64,000 bases of DNA from Dyella sp. S184 (GTDB taxonomy: Bacteria; Pseudomonadota; Gammaproteobacteria; Xanthomonadales; Rhodanobacteraceae). Under the pieces are notes generated by a model that was not told where the DNA came from, ran no database searches, and saw only the letters and a program-made list of their open reading frames with translations. The stretch's first letter is position 1, and each line of letters starts with the position of its first letter. The DNA lies in the NCBI RefSeq assembly GCF_009766065.1, contig NZ_LMUE01000002.1:62001-126000 (forward strand). The letters run 5' to 3'. A program made the position numbers and the translations under genes. Positions 19,492-28,173 of the stretch are shown in pieces.

Positions 19492-19849
19492 CGTCGAGCT
19501 CCTGCAGCAGTTTCCTAAGTTCGGCGATGTCCTTCTTCGAGAGCTTGCGCTGCTCGGAGAAGTGCGCGACCAGCGGCGCCACGCGACCGCCGAACAGACG
19601 GTCGAGCAACCCCTTGCTCTCCTGCTGGACGTACTGCTCGCGGGTGAGCAGCGGCGTGTACAGATAGCGGCGGCCATCGCGCTCGGCATGCACGGCTTTT
19701 TTCCGCAACAGGCGATTGAGCAGGGACTTCACCGTGCCCTCCTGCCAGTCCTGCACCGGGCCAACCTCGGCGAGGATTTCCTCGGCACTTCGCGGCGCCT
19801 CGCGCCACAACACGTCCATCACCACCGCTTCCGCTTCGCTGATTGCCAT
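19478..19849 (-). CDS. BlaI/MecI-family winged-helix repressor
   Basis: A 123-residue transcriptional repressor. The N-terminal winged helix begins MAISEAEAVVMDVLWREAPR and contains WQEGTVKSLLNRLLRKKAVHAERDGRRY, the BlaI recognition helix and wing; the C-terminal part (LLDRLFGGRVAPLVAHFSEQ) is the dimerisation region where BlaR1-dependent cleavage occurs in characterised systems. Two TACA-N2-TGTA operators lie immediately upstream. No beta-lactamase gene is in the window, so the regulon is unknown; the divergent CoA-transferase is the nearest candidate. Confidence 0.94.
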   Translation of the reverse strand: MAISEAEAVVMDVLWREAPRSAEEILAEVGPVQDWQEGTVKSLLNRLLRKKAVHAERDGRRYLYTPLLTREQYVQQESKGLLDRLFGGRVAPLVAHFSEQRKLSKKDIAELRKLLQELDDEQH

Positions 19850-19860
19850 GTGTCACCGTT

Positions 19861-19870
19861 TACACGTGTA
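19861..19870. promoter_or_regulatory. BlaI-type operator 1
   Basis: Perfect palindrome TACACGTGTA (extended GTTTACACGTGTAAG) 11 bp upstream of the blaI-like ATG. It fits the BlaI/MecI core TACA-N2-TGTA. Its position between promoter and start predicts autorepression. Confidence 0.85.
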
Positions 19871-19884
19871 AGTGAGTTTATGTT

Positions 19885-19894
19885 TACACGTGTA
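19885..19894. promoter_or_regulatory. BlaI-type operator 2
   Basis: Second TACACGTGTA palindrome (extended TTTACACGTGTAAA), centred 24 bp from the first, about two helical turns, so two dimers can bind the same face. It lies 122 bp from the divergent CoA-transferase ATG. Confidence 0.85.
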
Positions 19895-20016
19895 AATGAT
19901 CGCGTCAAGTCTCGCTTAACTGGCGTGAAATCAGACCTGCGACCTTGGTACAGGGCCGTACACAGTTAAACCGTCGTATCCTTGGCAGCTGACTCTCCCT
20001 GCAGGAAGACATCGCA

Positions 20017-21375
20017 ATGGACAAGGTTTACCCAAGCGCAGCAAAGGCTCTGGATGGCCTGCTGGTCGATGGCATGACGATCGCCGCTGGCGGCTTTGGC
20101 CTATGCGGCATTCCCGAGAACCTGATCGGCGCATTGCTGGAAGCCGGTACCAAGGACCTGACTATCGTCGGCAACAACGCGGGCGTGGATGATTTCGGCA
20201 TGGGCCCGTTGCTGAAGACACATCAGGTGAAGCGCGTGTACGCCTCCTACGTGGGCGAGAACAAGGAGTTCGAGCGCCAAGTACTGGCCGGTGAGCTGGA
20301 ACTGCACCTGACCCCGCAAGGCACGCTGGCCGAGAAGCTGCGCGCCGGTGGCGCTGGCATTCCCGGGTTCTATACGCGCACGGGCTTCGGCACCAAACTG
20401 GCCGAAGGCAAGGAAACCAAGGTATTCGGCGACAAGGAATACGTGCTGGAAGAGGCAATCCATGCCGACCTGTCGATCGTGAAGGCGTGGAAGGGCGATG
20501 CCCACGGCAACCTGGTGTTCCACGAAACCGCGCGCAACTTCAATCCGATGATCGCCACCTGCGGCAAGATCTGCGTAGCCGAAGTGGAGGAGCTGGTGCC
20601 AGTCGGCTCGATCGATCCCGATGGCGTGCATGTGCCCGGCATCTATGTCGACCGCATCGTACAGGGCGTGAAGTATGAGAAGCGCATCGAGTTCCGCACG
20701 ATTGCGGGCGCCAATACCGGCAAGGAAAGCCCGGTACGCACGGCCATGGCGCAGCGCGCTGCGAAGGAACTGCGGGATGGCTTCTACGTGAACCTCGGCA
20801 TCGGCATCCCCACCCTGGTTGCCAACTTCATCCCGGAAGGCATCGACGTCACCCTGCAGTCGGAAAACGGACTGCTCGGCATCGGCCCGTTCCCGACCGA
20901 GGACAAGATCGATCCTGACCTGATCAACGCCGGCAAGCAGACCATCACCACGCTCCCCGGCTCGAGCTTTTTCTCCAGCGCGGAGTCGTTCGCGATGATC
21001 CGCGGCGGCCATATCGACCTGTCGATCCTCGGTGGCCTGGAAGTCTCCGCGCACGGCGATCTGGCGAACTGGATGGTGCCGGGCAAGATGGTCAAGGGCC
21101 CCGGCGGCGCGATGGATCTGGTCAGTGGCGTCAAGCGCGTGGTGGTGCTGATGGAGCACAACGCGAAGGACGGCACACCCAAGATCAGGACCGAATGCGA
21201 ACTGCCACTGACCGGCAAGCAGGTGGTCGATCTGATCATCACCGACCTGTGCGTGTTCGAGGTGGCCAAGGGCAAGGGCCTGACCCTGATCGAACTCAAC
21301 GACGGCGTGACGCTGGACGAAGTTAAGGCGAAGACCGGCTGCGCGTTTGCGGTGGCTGCCGGGCTGGCTGGCTGA
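20017..21375 (+). CDS. Single-chain succinyl-CoA:3-oxoacid CoA-transferase (A and B subunits fused)
   Basis: Family I CoA-transferase, moving CoA from succinyl-CoA to acetoacetate or a similar 3-oxoacid. The A part (residues 1-about 232) begins [20 protein letters not shown] and has [13 protein letters not shown]; the B part (about 245-452) has [20 protein letters not shown] and the catalytic Glu in [11 protein letters not shown]. Bacteria usually encode the two as separate ScoA/ScoB genes; here a linker of roughly a dozen residues ([14 protein letters not shown]) joins them, as in the mitochondrial enzyme. AGGAAG lies 8 bases before ATG. It is divergent from the BlaI-like gene and shares its operator region. 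Confidence 0.95.
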   Translation: MDKVYPSAAKALDGLLVDGMTIAAGGFGLCGIPENLIGALLEAGTKDLTIVGNNAGVDDFGMGPLLKTHQVKRVYASYVGENKEFERQVLAGELELHLTPQGTLAEKLRAGGAGIPGFYTRTGFGTKLAEGKETKVFGDKEYVLEEAIHADLSIVKAWKGDAHGNLVFHETARNFNPMIATCGKICVAEVEELVPVGSIDPDGVHVPGIYVDRIVQGVKYEKRIEFRTIAGANTGKESPVRTAMAQRAAKELRDGFYVNLGIGIPTLVANFIPEGIDVTLQSENGLLGIGPFPTEDKIDPDLINAGKQTITTLPGSSFFSSAESFAMIRGGHIDLSILGGLEVSAHGDLANWMVPGKMVKGPGGAMDLVSGVKRVVVLMEHNAKDGTPKIRTECELPLTGKQVVDLIITDLCVFEVAKGKGLTLIELNDGVTLDEVKAKTGCAFAVAAGLAG

Positions 21376-21383
21376 GTAGAGGT

Positions 21384-21417
21384 ACGCGTGGAACCGACTT
21401 CTGTCGCTTCCACGCGT
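21384..21417. terminator. Stem-loop between convergent CoA-transferase and glutaredoxin-like genes
   Basis: ACGCGTGGAA and TTCCACGCGT pair perfectly around a 14-base loop that itself contains GAC/GTC. There is no good T run on the plus strand, so it may be a weak or Rho-assisted terminator serving the convergent genes. Confidence 0.5.
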
Positions 21418-21439
21418 TGTTCGCGGAAAGGGTGCGCTC

Positions 21440-21667
21440 CTACGCGAGAAACCCGCGCACCGCTGCCGCGTCGAACGGCCAGTCCAGTTCGCGCCCGTCG
21501 CGGTCATCACGCAGCACCGGCACCCGCGTGCCGTAACGCTGTTCCAGTTCGGCCGTGTCATCCACCCACACGCTATCGAACTCCGGCGCACGCGCCTCGG
21601 CCAGCACTGCCAGCGCGAGGTCGCACAGGTGGCAATAATCGCGCTGGTACAGGATCAGGTCGGACAT
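21440..21667 (-). CDS. Glutaredoxin-like (DUF836/YbbN-independent) thiol protein
   Basis: A 75-residue protein with a glutaredoxin fold: MSDLILYQRDYCHLCDLALA has the CxxC active site (CHLC) after the first strand, and YGTRVPVLRDDRDG contains the cis-Pro (VPVL) typical of thioredoxin-fold proteins; RELDWPFDAAAVRGFL forms the last helix. It belongs with the small glutaredoxin-like DUF836 proteins. Function is probably cytosolic disulfide exchange; partner unknown. It is divergent from sdaA, 77 bp between start codons. Confidence 0.85.
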   Translation of the reverse strand: MSDLILYQRDYCHLCDLALAVLAEARAPEFDSVWVDDTAELEQRYGTRVPVLRDDRDGRELDWPFDAAAVRGFLA

Positions 21668-21744
21668 GCGCTTGCGAATGGACTGCCAAAGGCGGGGACG
21701 CCGCGTAGAATAGCCGGTTCACTCCCTTCCCCAGCAGCAAACCC

Positions 21745-23127
21745 ATGGCCGTCAGCGTATTCGACCTGTTCAAGATAGGCATTGGCCCCTCCTCCTCGCA
21801 CACGGTCGGACCGATGCGCGCGGCGGCACGTTTCGCCGAGCGCTGGCTGGAAGAGAAAGGTGTACTGGATCGGGTGACCCGCGTGCGTGCGGAACTGTAC
21901 GGTTCGCTGGCAATGACCGGCCGCGGCCACGGCACCGACAAGGCCGTGCTGCTGGGCCTGGAAGGCCAGCATCCGGACACCGTCGATCCCGACCAGATCC
22001 CCGCCACGCTCGAACGCATCCGCAAGACACAGCGCCTGCGCGTACTGGGCAAACACGAGATCGAGTTCGAGGAAAAGCGCGACCTCGTTTTCAACAAGCG
22101 CCAGAAACTGCCGTTCCACACCAACGGCATGCGCTTCAGCGCGTACGATGCCGACGGCAACGAACTGGCCACGCGCGACTACTACTCGGTCGGCGGCGGC
22201 TTCGTGGTCAACACCGACGAGGCCGCGGAAGACCGCATCGTCGCCGACACCACTGAGCAGCCCTACGCGTTTTCCAGTGGCGACGAGATGCTGGCGCTGT
22301 GCAAGCAGCACGGCCTGACCATCGCCCAGCTCATGATGGCGAACGAAACCGTGTGGCGCCCCGAGGCGGAAACCCGCGCGGGCCTGCTGACGATATGGAA
22401 GGCGATGCAGGATTGCGTCAATCGTGGCCTGCGCTCGCCCGGCGTACTGCCCGGCGGTCTGAAGGTGCATCGTCGGGCACCCGCCATGGCCGAGGAATTG
22501 CGCAACGCGCCCGAAGCCGCCCTGCGCGATCCGCTGACCATCCTCGACTGGGTGAATCTGTATGCGCTGGCGGTGAACGAGGAAAACGCCGCCGGTGGCC
22601 GCGTGGTCACCGCGCCGACCAACGGCGCGGCCGGCATCGTGCCGGCGGTGGGCCACTACTACCTGCGTTTCTGCCCGAAGGCAGACGACGACGGCATCGT
22701 CGAGTACCTGCTCACCGCCGCCGCGATCGGCATCCTGTACAAGGAAAACGCCTCGATCTCCGGCGCCGAAGTCGGCTGCCAGGGTGAGGTCGGCGTGGCC
22801 TGCTCGATGGCTGCCGGTGGCCTCACCGCCGCGCTTGGCGGCAACGTGTTGCAGGTCGAGAACGCCGCCGAGATCGGCATGGAACACAACCTCGGCCTCA
22901 CCTGCGACCCGATCGGCGGCTTGGTGCAGATCCCCTGCATCGAGCGCAACGCGATGGGCTCGGTCAAGGCGATCAACGCCAGCCGCATGGCGCTGAAGAG
23001 CGACGGCAAGCACCGCGTCTCGCTGGACAAGGTGATCAAGACCATGCGCGACACCGGCCGCGACATGAAGGACAAGTACAAGGAAACGTCACGCGGTGGC
23101 CTCGCGGTCAACGTCATCGAGTGCTGA
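21745..23127 (+). CDS. sdaA: L-serine ammonia-lyase (L-serine dehydratase, single chain)
   Basis: Fe-S enzyme that deaminates L-serine to pyruvate and ammonia. The 460-residue protein has the beta domain first ([20 protein letters not shown], with [12 protein letters not shown]) and the alpha domain after about residue 185. Cysteines for the 4Fe-4S cluster occur in [20 protein letters not shown] (around 345-360), [20 protein letters not shown] (around 385-400) and at the C-terminus, which ends NVIEC. The terminal Cys is the known autoinhibitory ligand in this family. It is followed by an amino-acid permease, which may import the substrate. Confidence 0.97.
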   Translation: MAVSVFDLFKIGIGPSSSHTVGPMRAAARFAERWLEEKGVLDRVTRVRAELYGSLAMTGRGHGTDKAVLLGLEGQHPDTVDPDQIPATLERIRKTQRLRVLGKHEIEFEEKRDLVFNKRQKLPFHTNGMRFSAYDADGNELATRDYYSVGGGFVVNTDEAAEDRIVADTTEQPYAFSSGDEMLALCKQHGLTIAQLMMANETVWRPEAETRAGLLTIWKAMQDCVNRGLRSPGVLPGGLKVHRRAPAMAEELRNAPEAALRDPLTILDWVNLYALAVNEENAAGGRVVTAPTNGAAGIVPAVGHYYLRFCPKADDDGIVEYLLTAAAIGILYKENASISGAEVGCQGEVGVACSMAAGGLTAALGGNVLQVENAAEIGMEHNLGLTCDPIGGLVQIPCIERNAMGSVKAINASRMALKSDGKHRVSLDKVIKTMRDTGRDMKDKYKETSRGGLAVNVIEC

Positions 23128-23221
23128 AGCGGCCTGCCTGACTTTTGCCGGGTGACAGCTCCGGCACACTCTGTAACCATCGGTTTCTTTGGGTGTTGTT
23201 CTCGCCCACGCAGGAGTTCGC

Positions 23222-24886
23222 ATGTCTTCATCCAGCCCCCTTCGCCGCGACGTCGGCCCATTCGCCCTGATGCTCACCGGCCTGGGCTCGATCATCGGCT
23301 CCGGCTGGCTGTTCGGCGCGTGGAAAGCCGCCGGCTTAGCCGGCCCCGGAGCAGTGTGGGCGTGGGTACTGGGCGCGGCGATCATCATGACGATCGCGTT
23401 GACCTATGCCGAGCTGGGCGCGATGTTTCCCGAGTCCGGTGGCATGGTGCGCTACGGCCATTACTCGCATGGCTCGCTGGTCGGCTTCATCGCCGCATGG
23501 TCGAACTGGATCGCGATCGTGTCGGTGATCTCGGTGGAGGCCGAGGCCTCGGTGCAATACATGTCCGGCTGGAAGTGGCAATGGGCGAAGGACCTGTACG
23601 CGCATGTGCCGGGCGCATCAGGCGAACTCAGCCATGCCGGCCTGGTCATCGCCGCAGTGCTGGTAATCATCTATTTCCTGATGAACTTCTGGAGCGTGAA
23701 GCTGTTCGCCCACTCCAATACCGCAATCACCGTGTTCAAGCTGGTGGTGCCGGCGGCGACCGGCCTGTTGCTGATCGCCAGCGGTTTTCATCCTGAAAAT
23801 TTCTCGGTCGGCATCCACGGTGGCGCGCACGTGACTGACTTCGCGGCCATCCTCACCGCCGTGGCCACCGCCGGCATCGTGTTCAGCTTCAACGGTTTCC
23901 AGAGTCCGGTGAACCTTGCCGGCGAAGCGCGCAATCCGGGCCGGAGCATCCCGTTCGCCATCGTCGGTTCGATCACGATCGCCACCGTCGTCTACATGAT
24001 CCTGCAGGTCGCCTATATCGGCGCGATACCACCGGACCTGCTGGCCAAGGCCGGCTGGCACGGCCTCGATTTCAGCTCGCCGTTCGCGGATCTGGCGAAA
24101 ATTCTCGGCCTGTTCTGGCTGGCGAACCTGCTGTTCCTCGATGCGTTCATCAGCCCCAGCGGCACTGGCATGACCTACACCGCCACCACCGCGCGGATGA
24201 TCTACGGCATGGAACGCAACGGCACGCTGCCGAAGATCCTCGGTCTTGTGGATCCGAAGTCGGGTGTGCCACGCCCGGCGATGTGGCTGAACCTGGTGGT
24301 GTCGTTCCTGTTCCTGTTCTTCTTCCGCGGCTGGGGCACGCTGGCCGCGGTGATCTCGGTGGCCACGATCATTTCCTACCTCACCGGCCCGGTCAGCGTG
24401 ATGACGCTGCGCCGCACCGCGAGTGAGCTGCATCGTCCCTTGCGCATCACCGGCCTGCCGATTCTTGCCGGCATCGCCTTCATCATGGCGACGGAACTGC
24501 TGTACTGGGCCAAGTGGCCGTTCAACGGGCAAATCATCCTGCTGATCGTGGTGGCGCTGCCGGTGTACCTGTACTACCAGGCCAAGAGCGGCTGGCACGA
24601 CTTCGCCCGACAGATGAAGGGTGCGTGGTGGCTGGTGGTCTACCTGCCGGTGATCGCGTTCACCGCTTGGGCCGGCAGTACCACGTTCGGCGGCCAGGGT
24701 TATCTGACTTACGGCTGGGACCTGGTCGTGGTCGCGGTGATCGGCCTGGTGTTCTACGTGTGGGGCGTGAAATCCGGCTGGCGCACGCCGTCGGTGGAAG
24801 CCGCGCAGTTGGCAGCACAAAGTAATCCGACTTCTCCGCTGATACCGCCGGATGAAGCGACCGCGGAGCGCATCACCGGGCACTGA
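23222..24886 (+). CDS. APC-superfamily amino acid permease (AspP/YveA-like)
   Basis: A 554-residue permease with about 12-14 membrane helices. The first helix FALMLTGLGSIIGSGWLFGA carries the APC GSIIGSGW substrate-binding turn; FSFNGFQSPVNLAGEARNPG (about 225-245) is the conserved helix 6-7 region. The N-terminal RRDVGPFALM and the YAELGAMFPESGGMVRY segment resemble aspartate/glutamate:proton symporters such as YveA, but the substrate is not provable from sequence. ATG at 23222 has GGAG 8 bases upstream; a TTG-rich extension upstream was rejected. It follows sdaA by 94 bp and ends at a strong terminator. Confidence 0.9.
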   Translation: MSSSSPLRRDVGPFALMLTGLGSIIGSGWLFGAWKAAGLAGPGAVWAWVLGAAIIMTIALTYAELGAMFPESGGMVRYGHYSHGSLVGFIAAWSNWIAIVSVISVEAEASVQYMSGWKWQWAKDLYAHVPGASGELSHAGLVIAAVLVIIYFLMNFWSVKLFAHSNTAITVFKLVVPAATGLLLIASGFHPENFSVGIHGGAHVTDFAAILTAVATAGIVFSFNGFQSPVNLAGEARNPGRSIPFAIVGSITIATVVYMILQVAYIGAIPPDLLAKAGWHGLDFSSPFADLAKILGLFWLANLLFLDAFISPSGTGMTYTATTARMIYGMERNGTLPKILGLVDPKSGVPRPAMWLNLVVSFLFLFFFRGWGTLAAVISVATIISYLTGPVSVMTLRRTASELHRPLRITGLPILAGIAFIMATELLYWAKWPFNGQIILLIVVALPVYLYYQAKSGWHDFARQMKGAWWLVVYLPVIAFTAWAGSTTFGGQGYLTYGWDLVVVAVIGLVFYVWGVKSGWRTPSVEAAQLAAQSNPTSPLIPPDEATAERITGH

Positions 24887-24910
24887 ATTTCGATCATTTG
24901 ACCAAACAAG

Positions 24911-24942
24911 AACGCGCGGCTCATCGCCGCGCGTTTTTTGTT
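24911..24942 (+). terminator. Rho-independent terminator after the permease gene
   Basis: AACGCGCGGC-TCATC-GCCGCGCGTTTTTTG: a 9-bp GC-rich stem with a five-base loop and six T residues, 25 bp past the permease stop. Confidence 0.92.
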
Positions 24943-25053
24943 TCTAATGCCTCCAGCCACTTCATCCGCATCTGACAACGACAGCATTAGTTGTAAAGTG
25001 AATACTTGGAACTTGGATCGTGGCCTTCACGTTACTCAACCGAGGGACGTCAG

Positions 25054-25752
25054 ATGAATCCGCAGAAGCCAGTCGGTGCAAGAGTAAAAATTTCGAAGAA
25101 CGGCCCCTATCTCGTTTCGGGACGGCTCCCTCTGCAAAAGGAGACCATCGGCACGAACGCAGATGACGAGTCGATAAAGTGGGAAAAAGGGCAGCACTAT
25201 GCTGCGGAGGAGCAATACGCACTCTGTCGCTGCGGCCATAGCGCGAACAAGCCATTTTGCGATGGCACGCATGCCAAGGTCGGCTTTGACGGCAGCGAAA
25301 CCGCGAGTCGCAAGCCGTATCTCGAGCAAGCCGAAGTCATTCGGGGCCCAGTGATGTCGCTGACCGACGTCGAGAGCCTGTGCGCATTCGCGCGGTTTTG
25401 CGATCCGCGCGGCAAGGTATGGAACCTCGTCAACGAAACCGACAACCCCACGGCCAGCAAGCATTTCGTTAGTCAGACCTGCGACTGCCCGTCGGGACGG
25501 CTGGTGGCTTGGGACAACGAAACCGGTAAAGCGATCGAACCTGCGTTTGAGCCATCGATCGCTCTGATCGAAGATCCTGCCCAGCATTGTTCCGGGCCGA
25601 TCTGGTTACGCGGCGGCGTGCAGCTGATCGGCGCCGATGGCTTTGAATACGAAGTGCGTAATCGCGTGACTCTGTGCCGCTGCGGCGCATCGCAGAACAA
25701 GCCGTTCTGCGATGGCACTCATGCGTCGATGGGGTTCAGCGACAGCAAGTGA
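25054..25752 (+). CDS. Tandem CDGSH iron-sulfur protein
   Basis: A 232-residue cytosolic protein with two full CDGSH (mitoNEET-type) 2Fe-2S sites: CRCGHSANKPFCDGTH around residues 57-72 and CRCGASQNKPFCDGTH near 209-224; each supplies three Cys and one His ligand. Between them is a DUF1271/ferredoxin-like stretch with additional Cys (FVSQTCDCPSGRLVAW). GAGGGA precedes ATG 25054 by 7 bases, so that start was preferred over an ATG 48 bases upstream. Likely an electron-transfer or cluster-handling protein; no partner is visible in the neighbourhood. Confidence 0.92.
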   Translation: MNPQKPVGARVKISKNGPYLVSGRLPLQKETIGTNADDESIKWEKGQHYAAEEQYALCRCGHSANKPFCDGTHAKVGFDGSETASRKPYLEQAEVIRGPVMSLTDVESLCAFARFCDPRGKVWNLVNETDNPTASKHFVSQTCDCPSGRLVAWDNETGKAIEPAFEPSIALIEDPAQHCSGPIWLRGGVQLIGADGFEYEVRNRVTLCRCGASQNKPFCDGTHASMGFSDSK

Positions 25753-25787
25753 AAGTGCGCCTGCCTGCGCTACATCATCCCGGCGCC

Positions 25788-26193
25788 AGCACATCTCCCA
25801 ATAGCGCCTGCGCGGTCACCTCCGGTCCCGCGTCCGGCCCCTGGATCACCAAAGGCTGGGTGTTGTGCCGGGTAGTGGTAAGCGCGCAGTGGTTGTCGGT
25901 GCCATACGGGCGCGCGCAGCGCCTTGGGCACCAGACCCTGCACATCCACCTCGTCGGTGCCGAGGGAAAATGCCGCGTTGCGGGCGATGATCAGCAGTTT
26001 GCGCGCCACGTCCTCGACGGAAAGATCGGAGCGTGGATCAGGCTCGGTGTCGCCCAGTTGACGCGCTTCGCGCAGCAAGACAGAGAATGGCTGGTTGCCG
26101 TCATACTGGTTGAACACCCACGACAACGAGCCGGAGAACACGCCTTCCAGCGTGAGCAAGCTGTCACCACAGGTACGCAAACGGCGCACTGCC
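25788..26193 (-). pseudogene. Decayed 3' fragment of a homoserine dehydrogenase gene (second copy)
   Basis: The DNA aligns by eye with the 3' half of the intact hom gene (31655-32236), same strand. The segment 25960-26193 is nearly identical to 31970-32236, including a 42-base identical run at 25976-26017; the 25788-25900 part is more diverged. About 170 bp present in hom (around 31780-31955) are missing near 25908, which also breaks the frame, and the NAD-binding half is absent. A readable stretch encodes TCGDSLLTLEGVFSGSLSW. This is not functional. It marks the left border of the lanthipeptide island and forms a direct repeat with hom. Confidence 0.88.
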
Positions 26194-26231
26194 CAGCAGA
26201 AGCATTGATTGTGTAAGCATCGATTCGTGAT

Positions 26232-26261
26232 AAACGAAAGCCCCGCCGAGTCGGGGCTTTC
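26232..26261 (-). terminator. Terminator of the lanthipeptide operon
   Basis: On the minus strand GAAAGCCCCGACTCGGCGGGGCTTTC: AAAGCCCCG pairs with CGGGGCTTT over a six-base loop. The stem overlaps the lanT stop codon and is followed by CGTTTATC, a weak U tract. The complementary arms also end in T on the plus strand. Confidence 0.8.
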
Positions 26262-28173
26262 AACCAATCATATCCGCGCCACCACCATCGGCCTCACCAT
26301 ACAGCCGCGTCTGCAATCGATACAGCTCGGCATAGCGCCCATTTGCCTGTAGCAATTCGTCGTGACTACCCTGCTCGATCAGCACACCACGCTCCAAGAA
26401 GAAGATCCGGTGTGCCTTGCGGATGCTCGCCAGCCGATGGGTGATCAGGATCACCGTACGCTGCTGCGCCAGCTTGCGCAGGGACTCGTACACCGCCTGT
26501 TCGGCCTTGGCATCCAGCGACGACGTAGGCTCGTCCCAGATCACCAGCGGCGCATCGCGATACAGCCCGCGCGCGACTGCCAACCGCTGCCATTGGCCGC
26601 CGGATAGATCCTGACCGCCGAGAAAATGACGCGACAGCAAGGTATCCCAGCGCCGCGGCAGCCTGTCGATAACCTCGCTCGCGCCGGCGTCGCGTGCCGC
26701 GCGCCGCAGATCGTGCTCGCCCGGATCGGGCCGGTCATGCCGTCCGAGACGCACGTTGTCACGCGCATTGCGCGGCCAGCGTACGGGCTCCTGCAGCACC
26801 ATGGCGACGCGATCGGCCAACGACTCGGGCGCCATTGCACGCAGATCAACACCGCTCCAGCTGATCCGCCCCGCGCTTGGCCGATACAGGCCGGCGATCA
26901 ACTTCGCCAGGGTGGTCTTGCCGGAACCGTTCTCGCCGACTAGGGCAATCGTCTCGCCCGCCTGGATGGTCAGCGAGATCTCCTGCAGCGCCAGGCCCTG
27001 TGCACCGGGATAGCCAAAGCTGACCTGCTCCAATTCGATCTGGCCCGGTGCCTGCGGTGCCTCGACACCAGCTGCCGGACCACGCTGGAGTTCCAACTGC
27101 TCGATAAATTCCCGGTAGTCGCTGATATACAGCGCCTTCTCGAACAGTTCGCGCGCCACCAGCATCAACCTGGCAAGCGCCGCGCTGGCACTGCGAATCG
27201 CGATCACCGCCGTGCCGGCAGCGGCCAGATCCAGCCAGCGCTCATCGAGCATCACGCCGAGTGCCACAAAGGTACCGATCAGCCCCAACCCGGACAGCAG
27301 CCGGCCCAACGTGGTCGATCGGGTCTCGGCCATACCTTGGCGCACCAGATGCCGCTCAAGTTCGGTCGCGCTGCGGCGGTATTCCGCCAGCACATAGTCC
27401 TGTGCCTGGTTGGCGCGGATCTCCGGCGCCGCTTCGCGCTCGGTGGCCAACTCAGCCATCATCTGGGTTTGCCGGGTCAGCGCGATCGTGGTCGGCATCG
27501 CAGCGTATTGCAGGCCGGCGGCCTTCAGCGCGGCCCAACCATCCGGCAGCAGCGCAAGCAACAACACTGGCAGCAACAGCGGATGCAGCAGAAACACTGC
27601 GAGCGAGGCACCGGCCACCGCGAGCAGCGCGCTGAGCACCTCGACCAAACAAGCGGTAGCGCTTTCCATATGCATCACACCGCGATCCTTCGCGCGATGC
27701 AGCCGATCGTAGAACGCCGGATCGTCGAACGATTCCAGCGGCACTTGCAGGCTGACTTCGAACAGTTGCTCCTCGGCCACGCGATGCACTCGCGGCGCCA
27801 GTCGCACCCTGGCGATGGACGTCAAGGCGTCCATCGCGATACGCAGCAGATACACGGCGCACAACAGCAGCAGCAGCGGCAAGGCGGCTCGCAGTTGCGC
27901 TGGATTGCCGGGCCCGTTGAAGACGCGCGCCAGCACTTTGGCCGTCAGCAACAGACCCAAGGTAGTAGCCGCGCCGGCGAGCAATTGCGCCACTACCACC
28001 AGCACCGCAAGTCTCGGCGAAGCGCGCCGCAGAATACCCACCACCGGTCGTGCCGCCATGCCCAGGCGACGCAATAGCGCGCGCAGCCCTACGGCTTGCT
28101 GCGCTTGATCGTCCAGACGCCAGTACGGGGTGTGCAGCTCTGCCTGATCGACCTGGTCTGCCTGCGTGTTCAG
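26260..28173 (-). CDS. lanT: Lanthipeptide ABC exporter (fused permease-ATPase, no C39 peptidase); CTG start
   Basis: Half-transporter with permease and ATPase in one chain, predicted to export the lanthipeptide. From the CTG start it is 637 residues: about 50 N-terminal residues, membrane helices between 55 and 330, then an ABC domain with Walker A GENGSGKTT (about 413-421), signature LSGGQWQRLAVARG, Walker B PLVIWDEPTSSLD and switch His in LITHRLASI. CTG 28173 overlaps the lanM stop (CTGA) and has GGAGG 9 bases upstream; the first conventional codon, TTG at 28074, lacks such a site and would drop 33 in-frame residues (WRLDDQAQQAVGLRALLRR region). Class II LanT proteins usually begin with a Cys peptidase; none is present here. 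Confidence 0.88.
   Translation of the reverse strand: MNTQADQVDQAELHTPYWRLDDQAQQAVGLRALLRRLGMAARPVVGILRRASPRLAVLVVVAQLLAGAATTLGLLLTAKVLARVFNGPGNPAQLRAALPLLLLLCAVYLLRIAMDALTSIARVRLAPRVHRVAEEQLFEVSLQVPLESFDDPAFYDRLHRAKDRGVMHMESATACLVEVLSALLAVAGASLAVFLLHPLLLPVLLLALLPDGWAALKAAGLQYAAMPTTIALTRQTQMMAELATEREAAPEIRANQAQDYVLAEYRRSATELERHLVRQGMAETRSTTLGRLLSGLGLIGTFVALGVMLDERWLDLAAAGTAVIAIRSASAALARLMLVARELFEKALYISDYREFIEQLELQRGPAAGVEAPQAPGQIELEQVSFGYPGAQGLALQEISLTIQAGETIALVGENGSGKTTLAKLIAGLYRPSAGRISWSGVDLRAMAPESLADRVAMVLQEPVRWPRNARDNVRLGRHDRPDPGEHDLRRAARDAGASEVIDRLPRRWDTLLSRHFLGGQDLSGGQWQRLAVARGLYRDAPLVIWDEPTSSLDAKAEQAVYESLRKLAQQRTVILITHRLASIRKAHRIFFLERGVLIEQGSHDELLQANGRYAELYRLQTRLYGEADGGGADMIG

Noticed and set aside
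25770-26267. 165-codon frame over the hom fragment, considered as a real short gene
   Set aside because: Only its middle matches homoserine dehydrogenase; both ends are out-of-frame sequence created by a deletion and by the junction.
28074-28076. TTG at 28074 as the lanT start
   Set aside because: No Shine-Dalgarno and an in-frame coding-like extension upstream leads to GGAGG plus CTG overlapping the lanM stop.
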